A stretch of 64,000 nt of DNA, taken from NCBI RefSeq assembly GCF_022810305.1, contig NZ_JALGQH010000028.1, forward strand, positions 1 to 64,000, given 5' to 3'. Origin of the DNA: Rhodococcus sp. ARC_M6. Lineage in GTDB: Bacteria > Actinomycetota > Actinomycetes > Mycobacteriales > Mycobacteriaceae. The notes beneath the pieces are model-generated. The model was not told the origin of the DNA. It ran no database searches and saw nothing but the letters and a program-made list of their open reading frames with translations. The first letter of the stretch is position 1. Each line of letters opens with the position of its first letter. Both the position numbers and the translations under genes were made by a program. This document shows positions 34,536 to 42,968 of this stretch, one piece after another.

Positions 34536-35282
34536 TCATCCGTCCTCTGAACCTCGGACAGACTCGAGCCACTGCGCGGCCATATCCGGTGAATCGAAGG
34601 TGCGCGCACCCGTCGGCGCCAGTGGGCGCACCACCATCACCACGGGGAGTTTCAACTGTCGTGCAGCAACAATTTTGGCGTACGTCTGATCGCCGCCGCT
34701 ACTCTTGGTCACCACGACGTCGATGTCATGGCGCTGCATGAGCGCGACCTCTGATTCCACGTCAAACGGCCCCCGCGCCAAGATCAACGTCGACGACTCC
34801 GGCATCTCGCCACTCGGCGGATCGATGGACCGGATCAGAAAATCTACGCCGTGAACGCCGGCAAACGCCGATACACCTTGCCGGCCGATTGTCAGGAACG
34901 GGCGCCTGCCGAGTGTCGGTGCCAATTCCGCTGCATGATCGAGATCGCGTGCGGGAAGCCATGTGTCACCATCACATTGTGGCCACGGTGGACGTCGGCA
35001 GATCGCAAACGGAATCGAACAGGCCGCGGCGGCCCGGTGCGCATTGGCGGTGATACGAGCAGCGAAGGGATGCGTAACGTCCAGCACAGCCTGAATGCTG
35101 TTCTCGTGCAGCCATTCCGCGAGCCCTTCCGCTCCCCCGAATCCGCCTACCCGAACTTCACCCTCAGGCCACCGAGGGTCGCGTACACGACCCGCCAGAG
35201 ACGTCACAACGTCAAGGTCGGACGAATCCGCCAAGCTGGCAGCGACTTCGCGTCCCTCACCAGTGCCGCCGAGCACAAGCAC
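34536..35282 (-). CDS. cobK: Precorrin-6A reductase CobK
   Basis: NADPH-dependent reduction of precorrin-6A to dihydro-precorrin-6B. The 248 residues show the Rossmann start VLVLGGTGEGREVAASLA, VLDVTHPFAARITANAHRAA and VVVTKSSGGDQTYAKIVAAR. It is last of the SDR-cobL-cobM-cobK run. The start GTG at 35282 lies 20 bp after the cobM stop; no better start exists between. Confidence 0.9.
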   Translation of the reverse strand: MLVLGGTGEGREVAASLADSSDLDVVTSLAGRVRDPRWPEGEVRVGGFGGAEGLAEWLHENSIQAVLDVTHPFAARITANAHRAAAACSIPFAICRRPPWPQCDGDTWLPARDLDHAAELAPTLGRRPFLTIGRQGVSAFAGVHGVDFLIRSIDPPSGEMPESSTLILARGPFDVESEVALMQRHDIDVVVTKSSGGDQTYAKIVAARQLKLPVVMVVRPLAPTGARTFDSPDMAAQWLESVRGSEDG

Positions 35283-35302
35283 ACGGCGCCGGCGTTGCTC
35301 GT

Positions 35303-36052
35303 TCAGTGCGTAGTCCGCTCACGCGCAGCCGAGTACAGGTAGCTGTCCGGGAAACCTTCCGCTGTCAGCACCCGGCCCACGATCACGACAGCGGTTTTGG
35401 TGATGCCGGCTTCGTGCACCAGGCTTACGATCGATCCCAATGTTCCGCGAACCACGATTTCTTCGGGCCTCGACGCGAATGCAACGACAGCCACCGGGCA
35501 GTCCGACCCGTAGTTCTCGGAAAGTTCGGAAGCGATCTGCTCGATCCGGTGCGCCCCGAGATGAATCACCATCGTTGCGCCGCTTCGGCCGAGCGAGCGA
35601 AGATCCTCACCGTCAGGCATTGCCGTCGACAAGGTGGACACCCGGGTCAGAACAATTGTCTGCGATACCCCCGGCACCGTCAGTTCACGGCCCAGCGCGG
35701 CGGCAGCGGCAGTAAATGCGGGAACACCGGGAATCATGTCGTATCGGACTCCCGCGGAGTCGAGGCGTCGAGCCTGCTCGGCCACTGCACTGAAAATTGA
35801 CGGGTCGCCGGAATGCAACCTCGCGACGTCATGCCCAGCGGAATCTGCGGCGATAAGCAGCGCCGTGATCTGTTCGAGGCTCAATCGAGCCGTATCCACA
35901 ACCTGCGCGTCGGCAGGGCACGATTCGAGCAGTTCTGCTGGCACCAGGCTGCCCGCGTACAGACACACCGGACTGGAAGCAATGATTCGCTGCGCGCGCA
36001 CCGTGATCAAATCGGCCGCACCGGGCCCCGCACCGATGAAGTGGACGGTCAT
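35303..36052 (-). CDS. cobM: Precorrin-4 C11-methyltransferase CobM
   Basis: SAM-dependent methylase acting at C-11 of precorrin-4, 249 aa. Family marks: VHFIGAGPGAADLITVRAQRI at the N-terminus, VARLHSGDPSIFSAVAEQ (GDPS, cofactor site) and YDMIPGVPAFTAAAAALGREL. The ATG at 36052 overlaps the cobL stop by four bases; the longer reading upstream merely runs through cobL. Confidence 0.93.
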   Translation of the reverse strand: MTVHFIGAGPGAADLITVRAQRIIASSPVCLYAGSLVPAELLESCPADAQVVDTARLSLEQITALLIAADSAGHDVARLHSGDPSIFSAVAEQARRLDSAGVRYDMIPGVPAFTAAAAALGRELTVPGVSQTIVLTRVSTLSTAMPDGEDLRSLGRSGATMVIHLGAHRIEQIASELSENYGSDCPVAVVAFASRPEEIVVRGTLGSIVSLVHEAGITKTAVVIVGRVLTAEGFPDSYLYSAARERTTH

Positions 36053-37323
36053 TTCGAGTTTTCCTCCGACTTGTCGACGCCATCTTCGAGCGTCAGCTTT
36101 TTGGTAACCGACCACTGCACCACCGGCAGTTGAGGTCGCCACACGTTGAATGTTCCCAGGGGTTCGGCACGCTGCACCTGCAGCCTGCGCAGAGTTCCGC
36201 CGTAGCGCGTGAACCACTCCAGTAGCAGCGCTTCCGACTCGGCAGTGACCGCGTTGGCGACGAGCCTGCTGCCGATGTCGAGCGCAGACCAGCAGGCGTC
36301 GAGCATTCCAGTTTGGGTGACGCCGCCGCCGATGAAAATCGCATCGGGACTACGACGCACTTCTGCGAATGATTCGGGTGCCGTGCCCAGCACGTCGAGA
36401 GCCGGGACACCCAATGCCTGGGCATTGTTCTCGATCTGCGAAATGCGGGACGGAACACGCTCGAAAGTTGTTGCTGTGCAGCGCGGGTGAGTTCTCATCC
36501 ATTCGATTGCGATGGTTCCGGAGCCGCCGCCGATGTCCCACAAATACTCGCCGGGTGCCGGTGCCAACGCACACAGTGTCAGAGCGCGAATCTCCTGCTT
36601 GGTCATCTGACCGTCACCGGAGAATGCAGCGTCGGGAAGTCCGGGGGTGCGAGTCAGCCGGGGGCGGGTGCCGTCCGAGACACATTCCACCGCAACAATA
36701 TTCAATGTATCCACATCCACGGAGTCGATATCCCAGTCCTGCGCTAGCGCAGCGGTCCGCGATTCGTTCGGACTACCGAGTTGGCCCAGGACCGTCAAGA
36801 CAGATCGACCGAAGCCTGATTCGGCCAACAACGCGGCCACCTCACCCGGCGTTGCGCTGCCGTTGCTCAAAATCAATAGGCGAGCTCCCGCAGTGACCGC
36901 CGCCAACGCTGTCGATGCGCCGCGATTGACCAGGCTCACCAACTCCACATCCGCCGACGCCCAGCCCATTCGCGCACTGGCCAACGCAACCGACGACGGG
37001 TGCGAGAACACCCTAACGTTGTCTGCGCCCAACAAACGCACCAGCGTGACGCCGATCCCGTGGAACATCGGATCGCCGCTGGCCAGCACACAGACGTGCC
37101 GATCAGCGTTGGCCTCGAACAAACCTGGTAGTGCCGGGATCATCGGCGTAGGCCACACGATGCGGTCATCCGGCGCGCCCTCGACAGTCGGGATTAATTC
37201 CAGTTGCCGAGGTGAACCCATCAGCACCTGCGCTTCCCGAACCGCACGCTTGGCGGCGTCCGACAACCCGTCCCACCCGTCGGCACCCAAGCCGACGACA
37301 ACAACGGGCTCATGCACGATCAT
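36049..37323 (-). CDS. cobL: Precorrin-6Y C5,15-methyltransferase (decarboxylating) CobL
   Basis: Bifunctional enzyme that methylates C-5 and C-15 and removes the C-12 acetate carboxyl. The 424 residues hold a CobE-like tetrapyrrole methylase domain (VVVVGLGADGWDGLSDAAKRA, then VCVLASGDPMFHGIGVTLV) and a C-terminal Rossmann SAM domain (YLWDIGGGSGTIAIEWMRTH, about 265). Start ATG 37323 overlaps the SDR stop; the ATG 78 bases upstream reads into the SDR gene. Confidence 0.92.
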   Translation of the reverse strand: MIVHEPVVVVGLGADGWDGLSDAAKRAVREAQVLMGSPRQLELIPTVEGAPDDRIVWPTPMIPALPGLFEANADRHVCVLASGDPMFHGIGVTLVRLLGADNVRVFSHPSSVALASARMGWASADVELVSLVNRGASTALAAVTAGARLLILSNGSATPGEVAALLAESGFGRSVLTVLGQLGSPNESRTAALAQDWDIDSVDVDTLNIVAVECVSDGTRPRLTRTPGLPDAAFSGDGQMTKQEIRALTLCALAPAPGEYLWDIGGGSGTIAIEWMRTHPRCTATTFERVPSRISQIENNAQALGVPALDVLGTAPESFAEVRRSPDAIFIGGGVTQTGMLDACWSALDIGSRLVANAVTAESEALLLEWFTRYGGTLRRLQVQRAEPLGTFNVWRPQLPVVQWSVTKKLTLEDGVDKSEENSK

Positions 37324-38081
37324 CGCGGCATCCGCCGCCAGATCGATTGCGGCAGAAGGCGCATCACAAAGAACACAGGCTGCAGGATCCGGGGCACCCA
37401 CACCCTCGTAGCCCCGGATTTCAGACCACGAACGACGGCGTCGGCAACCTGTGATGGTGTGCTCGACATCGGTGCGGGCGTCATGCCCTCCGTCATCTTT
37501 CCGATCACGAATCCCGGCCGAACCAGCAGCAGTTGAACTCCGGTACCGTGCAACGCGTCGCCTAGCCCGCTGGCAAAACCGTCCAAACCTGCTTTGGCCG
37601 AGCCGTAGACGTAGTTTGCGCGACGCACCCGCACGCCCGCCACCGATGAGAAGACCACGATCTTGCCGCGGCCTTGACGCTTCATCAACTCCGCCAAGTG
37701 AGTCAAGATGCTGACCTGCGCGACGTAGTCAGTGTGAACAACAGCGACAGCATGTGCGGCATCGTTTTCGGCGCGCGACTGATCACCGAGGATGCCGAAC
37801 GCCAGTACGGCAATCGAAATCGGTCCATGGGCGGCCGTTACCTGCGCAAAGACCGATCCATGACTCTGAGTTGCGTCGGCATCGAATTCGACAACACCGA
37901 CCGCGGCAGCTCCGGCGTCCAGCAGCATCTTGGTCTGCTGTTCAAGTTCACCACTCCGCCGCGCCGCCAGCACGATCCGTCGACCAGGCGCCAGGCGAAC
38001 GGCTATCTCCAGGCCGATCTCACTGCGCCCTCCCAGTAGGAGAACCGTCTCGGCATCTTCGTTGTTTGCACCCGCAGTCAC
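37320..38081 (-). CDS. SDR-family oxidoreductase (DprE2/Rv2073c-like)
   Basis: Short-chain dehydrogenase of 253 aa resembling DprE2 and Rv2073c. The cofactor motif is [18 protein letters not shown], an NNAG-like region is VLAFGILGD, the catalytic Tyr/Lys lie in [13 protein letters not shown] and the Ser in VVFSSVAG. In M. tuberculosis the same gene sits beside cobL. Its role in the cob cluster is unknown. GTG 38081 has gaggag 9 bases before it. Overlap with cobL is four bases. Confidence 0.8.
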   Translation of the reverse strand: MTAGANNEDAETVLLLGGRSEIGLEIAVRLAPGRRIVLAARRSGELEQQTKMLLDAGAAAVGVVEFDADATQSHGSVFAQVTAAHGPISIAVLAFGILGDQSRAENDAAHAVAVVHTDYVAQVSILTHLAELMKRQGRGKIVVFSSVAGVRVRRANYVYGSAKAGLDGFASGLGDALHGTGVQLLLVRPGFVIGKMTEGMTPAPMSSTPSQVADAVVRGLKSGATRVWVPRILQPVFFVMRLLPQSIWRRMPR

Positions 38082-38111
38082 TGCATTAGTCTCCTCGATT
38101 ACCGTCGTGGC

Positions 38112-38519
38112 ATGACCATCACCCCCCGCACTACGGCCGCGCTCTCCGAAGACGGTTTGGCCTTCGTCCGCGAATACCATCTCGCCACCCTGACGACACT
38201 TCGCCCGAACGGCACTCCGCACGTGGTTGCAGTCGGGTTCACCTGGGATCAGGAAGCCGGAAAAGCCCGGGTCATTACGAGTGGGGGCTCCCAGAAAGCT
38301 GTCAACGCGGCCAGGGGTGGTTACGCCGCCATCGGCTCCGTCGACGGCGGACGCTGGCTCACATTGGAAGGCCCGGCCAGAGTGCTCGACGACGCCGAAT
38401 CCGTGGCCGACGCCGTCGAGCGTTACGCCGAGCGGTACCGCCAACCGCGCGTCAACCCGGCCCGAGTGGTCATCGAAATCGACGTGGCCCGCATTCTTGG
38501 ATCACCGGCCTTCAAATAG
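38112..38519 (+). CDS. F420-dependent biliverdin reductase-like PPOX protein (Rv2074-like)
   Basis: The 135 residues match Rv2074 closely along most of the length: [20 protein letters not shown], then [13 protein letters not shown] and [15 protein letters not shown], and [16 protein letters not shown] near the end. Rv2074 has been described as an F420H2-dependent biliverdin reductase. The gene diverges from the SDR gene across 30 bp, so promoters overlap. Confidence 0.88.
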   Translation: MTITPRTTAALSEDGLAFVREYHLATLTTLRPNGTPHVVAVGFTWDQEAGKARVITSGGSQKAVNAARGGYAAIGSVDGGRWLTLEGPARVLDDAESVADAVERYAERYRQPRVNPARVVIEIDVARILGSPAFK

Positions 38520-38537
38520 GACATCAGCGGACGGCTG

Positions 38538-38690
38538 GTGGGCCTACTGTTCTCACTTCCGGCCGGTGCACTGTTAGGCGTCATTGCGATCCTCGTCGGA
38601 CGGGCCATCCTCGCCTTCATTCCGCAGCAGACCGTGCACCACCGGTCAATTGGTTGGCACTCGCATTCGGGACTGCGACAAGCACGATGA
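38538..38690 (+). CDS. Possible small membrane protein
   Basis: A 50-codon frame from GTG 38538 reads GLLFSLPAGALLGVIAILVG and then RAILAFIPQ, one clear membrane helix of about 25-30 residues, then a polar tail with several His. It starts 18 bp after the PPOX stop and ends 15 bp before the GNAT gene. Real, relic or chance is open. Confidence 0.35.
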   Translation: MGLLFSLPAGALLGVIAILVGRAILAFIPQQTVHHRSIGWHSHSGLRQAR

Positions 38691-38705
38691 AAGAAGGAAG
38701 GATCG

Positions 38706-39221
38706 GTGAACACGTACGCGATACGGTCTGCCCGCGAGAGCGATCTCATCGCCATACAGAGCATCGAGCGGGCCGCCGGACTTCCATTCACCGAGATCGG
38801 AATGGCTTTCGTCGCAGGCGATGAACCACCGTCGATCGAGGCACTCAGGGAGTTCGTCGTGTCCGACAAGGCTTGGGTGAGCACCGATCTCGACGACAAG
38901 CCGGTCGCATACCTACTTGTGGAGATCGTGGACGGCAACGCGCACCTCGATCAGGTGTCGGTGCACAGCGACTACGCACACCGCAAAATCGGGCTGGCAC
39001 TGCTCAACCATATGGTCGAGTGGGCACGCGAGCATGACCTACCCGCCGTCACACTGACCACCTACACCGAAGTGCCCTGGAACGGGCCGTACTACGAGCG
39101 GTTCGGCTTCCGGTACCTCGCAGAGACCGAAGAAACGCCCGGATTGAAGAAGATCCGGGCAGCAGAACTCGCGCACGGCTTGGATCAGTGGCCTCGCGCT
39201 TGCATGTTCCGGGCGCTCTGA
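38706..39221 (+). CDS. GNAT-family N-acetyltransferase
   Basis: The 171-aa protein starts at GTG 38706 (agaaggaagg just upstream). It has the GNAT order: N-terminal strand and IRSARESDLIAIQSIERAAG, then VAYLLVEIVDGNAHLDQVSVHSDYAHRKIGLALLNHMV with the acetyl-CoA loop (HRKIGLAL), and the last strand WNGPYYERFGFRYL. Substrate unknown. Confidence 0.85.
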   Translation: MNTYAIRSARESDLIAIQSIERAAGLPFTEIGMAFVAGDEPPSIEALREFVVSDKAWVSTDLDDKPVAYLLVEIVDGNAHLDQVSVHSDYAHRKIGLALLNHMVEWAREHDLPAVTLTTYTEVPWNGPYYERFGFRYLAETEETPGLKKIRAAELAHGLDQWPRACMFRAL

Positions 39222-39333
39222 GCGTGAGCAACGGACTGCGAGCCTTTTGACGCAATTAGCCCACGGGCCGCTCGGCGTCGGAAATAATGCGTCAATGGCC
39301 AACTCCGCGCGCTATCACCGGATCGGGAGTTCT

Positions 39334-39978
39334 ATGCGTGACGTGACCGAGTTGGCTCATGACGAGCGGGCCCAACTCGCGACGCTCCTGCATTCTCTGA
39401 CCCCACAGCAATGGCAGGCGCCGTCGCTGTGTGCGGGCTGGACCGTCCGCGACGTCGTTGCCCACATGCTCAGCTACGAAGAGCTGAGTCCGGTCGGGGT
39501 CGCTCGCCGGTTCACTCGCGGCTGGTTACGATTCGACCGAGCAAATGTGATCGGGCTGGACGACTTCGCCGGGCACAGCCCGCACCAACTGCTTGACTTG
39601 CTCGAGCGCAGCTTGAAACCTCGAGGACTCACTACCGGCTTCGGTGGCCGGATCGCCCTAGTCGACGCAATGATTCATCAGCAGGACATTCGCCGCCCCC
39701 TCGGCATTCCCCGCGACATCCCGACCGAGCGGCTCGTGCCCGCTTTGGACTTCGCACGCATCGCACCCCCGATCGGCGCACGCAGACGGATCCGGGGCCT
39801 CCGGTTGGTCGCAACAGACCTCGACTGGACCGCGGGACGCGGGCCTGACGTCCGCGGACCAGGCGAAGCTCTACTCATGTCTATCTCCGGTCGCCACGAT
39901 GCCACGGACGAACTCGAAGGCCCCGGCTTGGCGACTCTGCGCGGCCGAATCTGCGGCTCACGCCGCGCCGAGAACTGA
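39334..39978 (+). CDS. Maleylpyruvate isomerase family mycothiol-dependent enzyme
   Basis: The 214 aa from ATG 39334 (gggag five bases upstream) belong to the same family as 2548-3207. Shared marks are DERAQLATLLHSLTPQQW, LCAGWTVRDVVAHMLSYEE with the metal His, and AMIHQQDIRRPLGIPRDIP. The two copies are clearly diverged. The start at 39247 would add 29 unmatched residues. Substrate not predictable. Confidence 0.82.
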   Translation: MRDVTELAHDERAQLATLLHSLTPQQWQAPSLCAGWTVRDVVAHMLSYEELSPVGVARRFTRGWLRFDRANVIGLDDFAGHSPHQLLDLLERSLKPRGLTTGFGGRIALVDAMIHQQDIRRPLGIPRDIPTERLVPALDFARIAPPIGARRRIRGLRLVATDLDWTAGRGPDVRGPGEALLMSISGRHDATDELEGPGLATLRGRICGSRRAEN

Positions 39979-39987
39979 CATGCTGAA

Positions 39988-41121
39988 CTAGAGAACTGTC
40001 AACCCGTGCGGACGGTTGTTGAACGATTCGCAACCGTCGGCGGTGACAACCACGATGTCCTCGATGCGGGCACCCCAGTTGCCGCTGAAGTAGATTCCCG
40101 GTTCGATACTGAATGCCATACCTTCGACCAACTCGATGGTGTTGCCCTCGACGATGTACGGCTCTTCGTGCACCGACAAACCGATACCGTGGCCGGTGCG
40201 GTGAACGAACACCTCGGCAAGCCCTTGCGCTGCAAGCACTTCGCGGGCCGCAATATCCACTGACTCAGCGGATACGCCGGGGCGGACAGCGTCCACGGCC
40301 GCCTGCTGCGCGGCTTCGAGAACCGCGAATTGCGCGGCGACGTCTGCCGACGGCTCCCCCATGCTGTAGGTGCGGGTGGAGTCGGAGTTGTAGCCGGGCT
40401 CCACCGGTCCGCCGATGTCGATCACAACGACATCGCCATTTTCGATCACCCGGTCCGACACCTCATGGTGGGGATCGGCGCCATGAGGGCCCGAACCCAC
40501 GATGACAAACGCAGCCGCCGTATGACCCTCTTCGAGAATTGCCGCTGAAATCGCCGCAGCCACTTGAGCTTCCGTTCGTCCGGCGATCAGGAACTCGGCC
40601 ATCCGTGCGTGCACGCGATCGATAGCCTGCCCCGCCCGACGCAATGCATCGATCTCGGCAGCGTCTTTGACCATGCGCAGTTCCCGCAGTACTGCGGTCG
40701 CCAGGATCGGCAGCGTACCCACTGCGTCCGCCAAGGGAATGAGGTGAAGCGCAGGCATTGCGTCGGTGACGGCCACCTTGGCGCCGGCCGGCAGCAACCC
40801 AGCCACGATGGCATACGGATCAACACCGTCCACCCAGTCGAGAACATCCAAGCCGAGGTCTCCCACTGCAGATTCCTTCAACGACGCCAATTCCAGCCGC
40901 GGCAGCACAACCGACGCCCGCGCGCCGTCCGCTGCAATGACCAGGGCCGTCAGTCGTTCGAAGGAATCGGCCCGCGAACCCGTCAGGTAACGCAGGTCCG
41001 GCCCCGGTGTCACCACCAGACCATCCAAACCAGCTCCCCGCGCCAACTCCGCGGCGCGGGCGATACGAGAGCTGTAGACGGCAGAAGCGAAACGTGAACC
41101 AAGGTCAGCGGGAGAGTTCAT
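39988..41121 (-). CDS. Xaa-Pro peptidase (M24B, PepE/Rv2089c-like)
   Basis: A cytoplasmic dinuclear-metal peptidase that cleaves X-Pro bonds, 377 aa. The N-terminal creatinase-like domain runs to about 140. Metal ligands: Asp in VVIDIGGPVEPGYNSDSTRTY (two), His in GHGIGLSVHEEPYIVEG, and Glu in FSIEPGIYF and ARIEDIVVV. ATG 41121 is used because the longer reading is charged and unlike the family. M. tuberculosis pepE (Rv2089c) is in the same place. Confidence 0.88.
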   Translation of the reverse strand: MNSPADLGSRFASAVYSSRIARAAELARGAGLDGLVVTPGPDLRYLTGSRADSFERLTALVIAADGARASVVLPRLELASLKESAVGDLGLDVLDWVDGVDPYAIVAGLLPAGAKVAVTDAMPALHLIPLADAVGTLPILATAVLRELRMVKDAAEIDALRRAGQAIDRVHARMAEFLIAGRTEAQVAAAISAAILEEGHTAAAFVIVGSGPHGADPHHEVSDRVIENGDVVVIDIGGPVEPGYNSDSTRTYSMGEPSADVAAQFAVLEAAQQAAVDAVRPGVSAESVDIAAREVLAAQGLAEVFVHRTGHGIGLSVHEEPYIVEGNTIELVEGMAFSIEPGIYFSGNWGARIEDIVVVTADGCESFNNRPHGLTVL

Positions 41122-41180
41122 GGTGTCCAGATTAGTGCCGACAGGCACGGTGAGTAGTGCCGACTGGCAAGATACTGAAC

Positions 41181-42143
41181 ATGAGTGGGCCTTTGCTTCT
41201 CCTTGACGGTGCCAGCCTGTGGTTTCGTGCGTTCTACGCACTGCCCGAGTCGTTTGTCGATTCCGAAGGCAGGCCGGTCAACGCGGTACGCGGATTCACC
41301 GACATGGTCGCGTCACTGATCACCAAGCACCAACCGAGCCGCCTTGCGGTGTGTCTCGATCTCGACTGGCGCCCGCAGTTTCGCGTCGACGCCGTACCCA
41401 CGTACAAGGCGCACCGGGTCGCAGAAGGCTCCGACGGCTCGTCTGAGGAAGTACCCGACACTTTGACGCCCCAGGTCGACATGATCAAGGACGTTCTCGC
41501 AGCTGCCGGTATCGCAACCGCCGGTGCGGTAGGTCTCGAAGCCGACGATGTCCTGGGCACTCTTGCCGCCACCGAACGCGACGATCTCACCATCGTCGTG
41601 AGCGGTGACCGCGATCTACTCCAAGTTGTCACCGACGACTACGTACCCGTCCGGGTCCTGTACGTGGGCCGCGGATTATCCAAGGCCGAGCTCTTCGGAC
41701 CTGCCGAGGTAGCCGAGAAATACGGGGTGCCCGGCGACCGCGCCGGTGTGGCATATGCGGAACTTGCTGTGCTGCGCGGAGATTCGTCCGACGGCCTACC
41801 CGGAATCAAAGGTGTCGGCGAGAAAACAGCCTCGACGCTCATGCTCCGATACGGTTCGCTCGCCGAAATTCGTACGGCCGCAGATGATCCCGCGTCGGAT
41901 ATGGCAAAAGGTATTCGCGCGAAACTTACGTCACCGGAAGCGAAGGCGTACCTTGACGCCGCATTGCCGGTAGTGCGCGTGGTCCGGGACGCGGACGTGC
42001 AGTTCTCGAAATCAGATGTACTCCCCGCAGCGCCGGTGGACCCGGCACGCTTCGCAACTGTGGCCGCTGCACTGGGAATCGAACGTTCGGCAGGCCGGCT
42101 TGCCGCTGCGCTCGAAGCTGCAGCGGCAGGCCGATCCGACTGA
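41181..42143 (+). CDS. 5'-3' exonuclease (Rv2090-like)
   Basis: A FEN-like single-domain nuclease of 320 aa, similar to the 5' nuclease of PolA but separate. Acidic metal-binding residues: [30 protein letters not shown] with [30 protein letters not shown] and the helix-hairpin-helix [18 protein letters not shown] 41181 is preferred over 41157. It diverges from the peptidase across 59 bp. Confidence 0.88.
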   Translation: MSGPLLLLDGASLWFRAFYALPESFVDSEGRPVNAVRGFTDMVASLITKHQPSRLAVCLDLDWRPQFRVDAVPTYKAHRVAEGSDGSSEEVPDTLTPQVDMIKDVLAAAGIATAGAVGLEADDVLGTLAATERDDLTIVVSGDRDLLQVVTDDYVPVRVLYVGRGLSKAELFGPAEVAEKYGVPGDRAGVAYAELAVLRGDSSDGLPGIKGVGEKTASTLMLRYGSLAEIRTAADDPASDMAKGIRAKLTSPEAKAYLDAALPVVRVVRDADVQFSKSDVLPAAPVDPARFATVAAALGIERSAGRLAAALEAAAAGRSD

Positions 42144-42869
42144 TCAGTTGGGGCGAGAAACTTCGTATGTGCCGGTGTCGTCGACAAACGTCACCGTCAC
42201 GGACTTCTTCTCTCCTGAGATCGAGAGCGTGCAGGTGAACTTTCCACCGGTCTTGATTTCCTGACCGGACGGGCATGAAACGTTGCTGACGCCCTTGGCC
42301 CCGTACGACTCAGTGACGATTTGCTCGACACCCTTGGCGGCAGCGTTCTGATCCAGCGTGTTCTTGCCCATCATCACGAAAAGGCCGATCACAACACCAG
42401 CCAGGACGACAAGTACACCGAGCGCGGCAAAGATCAGTGGCTTCTTCGACTTTGCGCCCTGGGGCGGCGGTCCTTGGTTCCACTGCACCGGTGCGCCGGG
42501 CACCGGTCCGCCGGGTTGGGCGCCCCACGCCTGTTGCTGCTGCGGGGCAGGCTGCTGACCCCAGGCTTGAGCCTGGTCTCCGGCCGGCGGCTGACCCCAC
42601 TGGCCGGGCTGCGCTTGGCCGGGCTGTCCCGGCTGCTGGGGCTGACCCCATGGCTGCGGCTGACCGTAAGGCTGGCCTTGTGGCTGCCCCTGCGGTTGGC
42701 CGGGCTGTCCGTATCCGGGCTGACCCCACGCGGGCTGCCCTTGCGGCTGTCCGCCCTGAGGCGGCATCGGCTGTCCCCCTTGCGGCTGTCCCCACTGCTG
42801 CTGCTGAGGTGGCTGCTCACCGGGACCCCACTGCCGATTCGGATCGTTCGGTCCGTAAGGCCCGCTCAT
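42144..42869 (-). CDS. Gln/Pro/Gly-rich membrane protein with DUF4333 domain
   Basis: The 241 residues consist of a cytosolic low-complexity arm (1-145) with many Q-G-Q-P and W-G-Q-P units, one membrane segment (LIFAALGVLVVLAGVVIGLFVMM, about 152-174) and an extracellular DUF4333 domain with two Cys (NVSCPSGQEIKTGGKFTCTL) that should form a disulfide. ATG 42869 has ggaggcg six bases upstream. It sits where M. tuberculosis has Rv2091c. Its stop touches the exonuclease stop on the other strand. Confidence 0.85.
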   Translation of the reverse strand: MSGPYGPNDPNRQWGPGEQPPQQQQWGQPQGGQPMPPQGGQPQGQPAWGQPGYGQPGQPQGQPQGQPYGQPQPWGQPQQPGQPGQAQPGQWGQPPAGDQAQAWGQQPAPQQQQAWGAQPGGPVPGAPVQWNQGPPPQGAKSKKPLIFAALGVLVVLAGVVIGLFVMMGKNTLDQNAAAKGVEQIVTESYGAKGVSNVSCPSGQEIKTGGKFTCTLSISGEKKSVTVTFVDDTGTYEVSRPN

Positions 42870-42968
42870 CTTCGCCTCCACTCGAAATCTGTCAGTCACG
42901 CTCGAAAGCTTCTGCCTTCAGTTACCGCGCACACGCCACTCCTGCGAATCCAACCACACAGTCCGCGA

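Noticed and set aside
42490-42830. Repetitive ggctgNNc units as a possible CRISPR-like array
   Set aside because: Units are irregular, without spacers, and encode the Gln/Pro/Gly arm of the DUF4333 protein.
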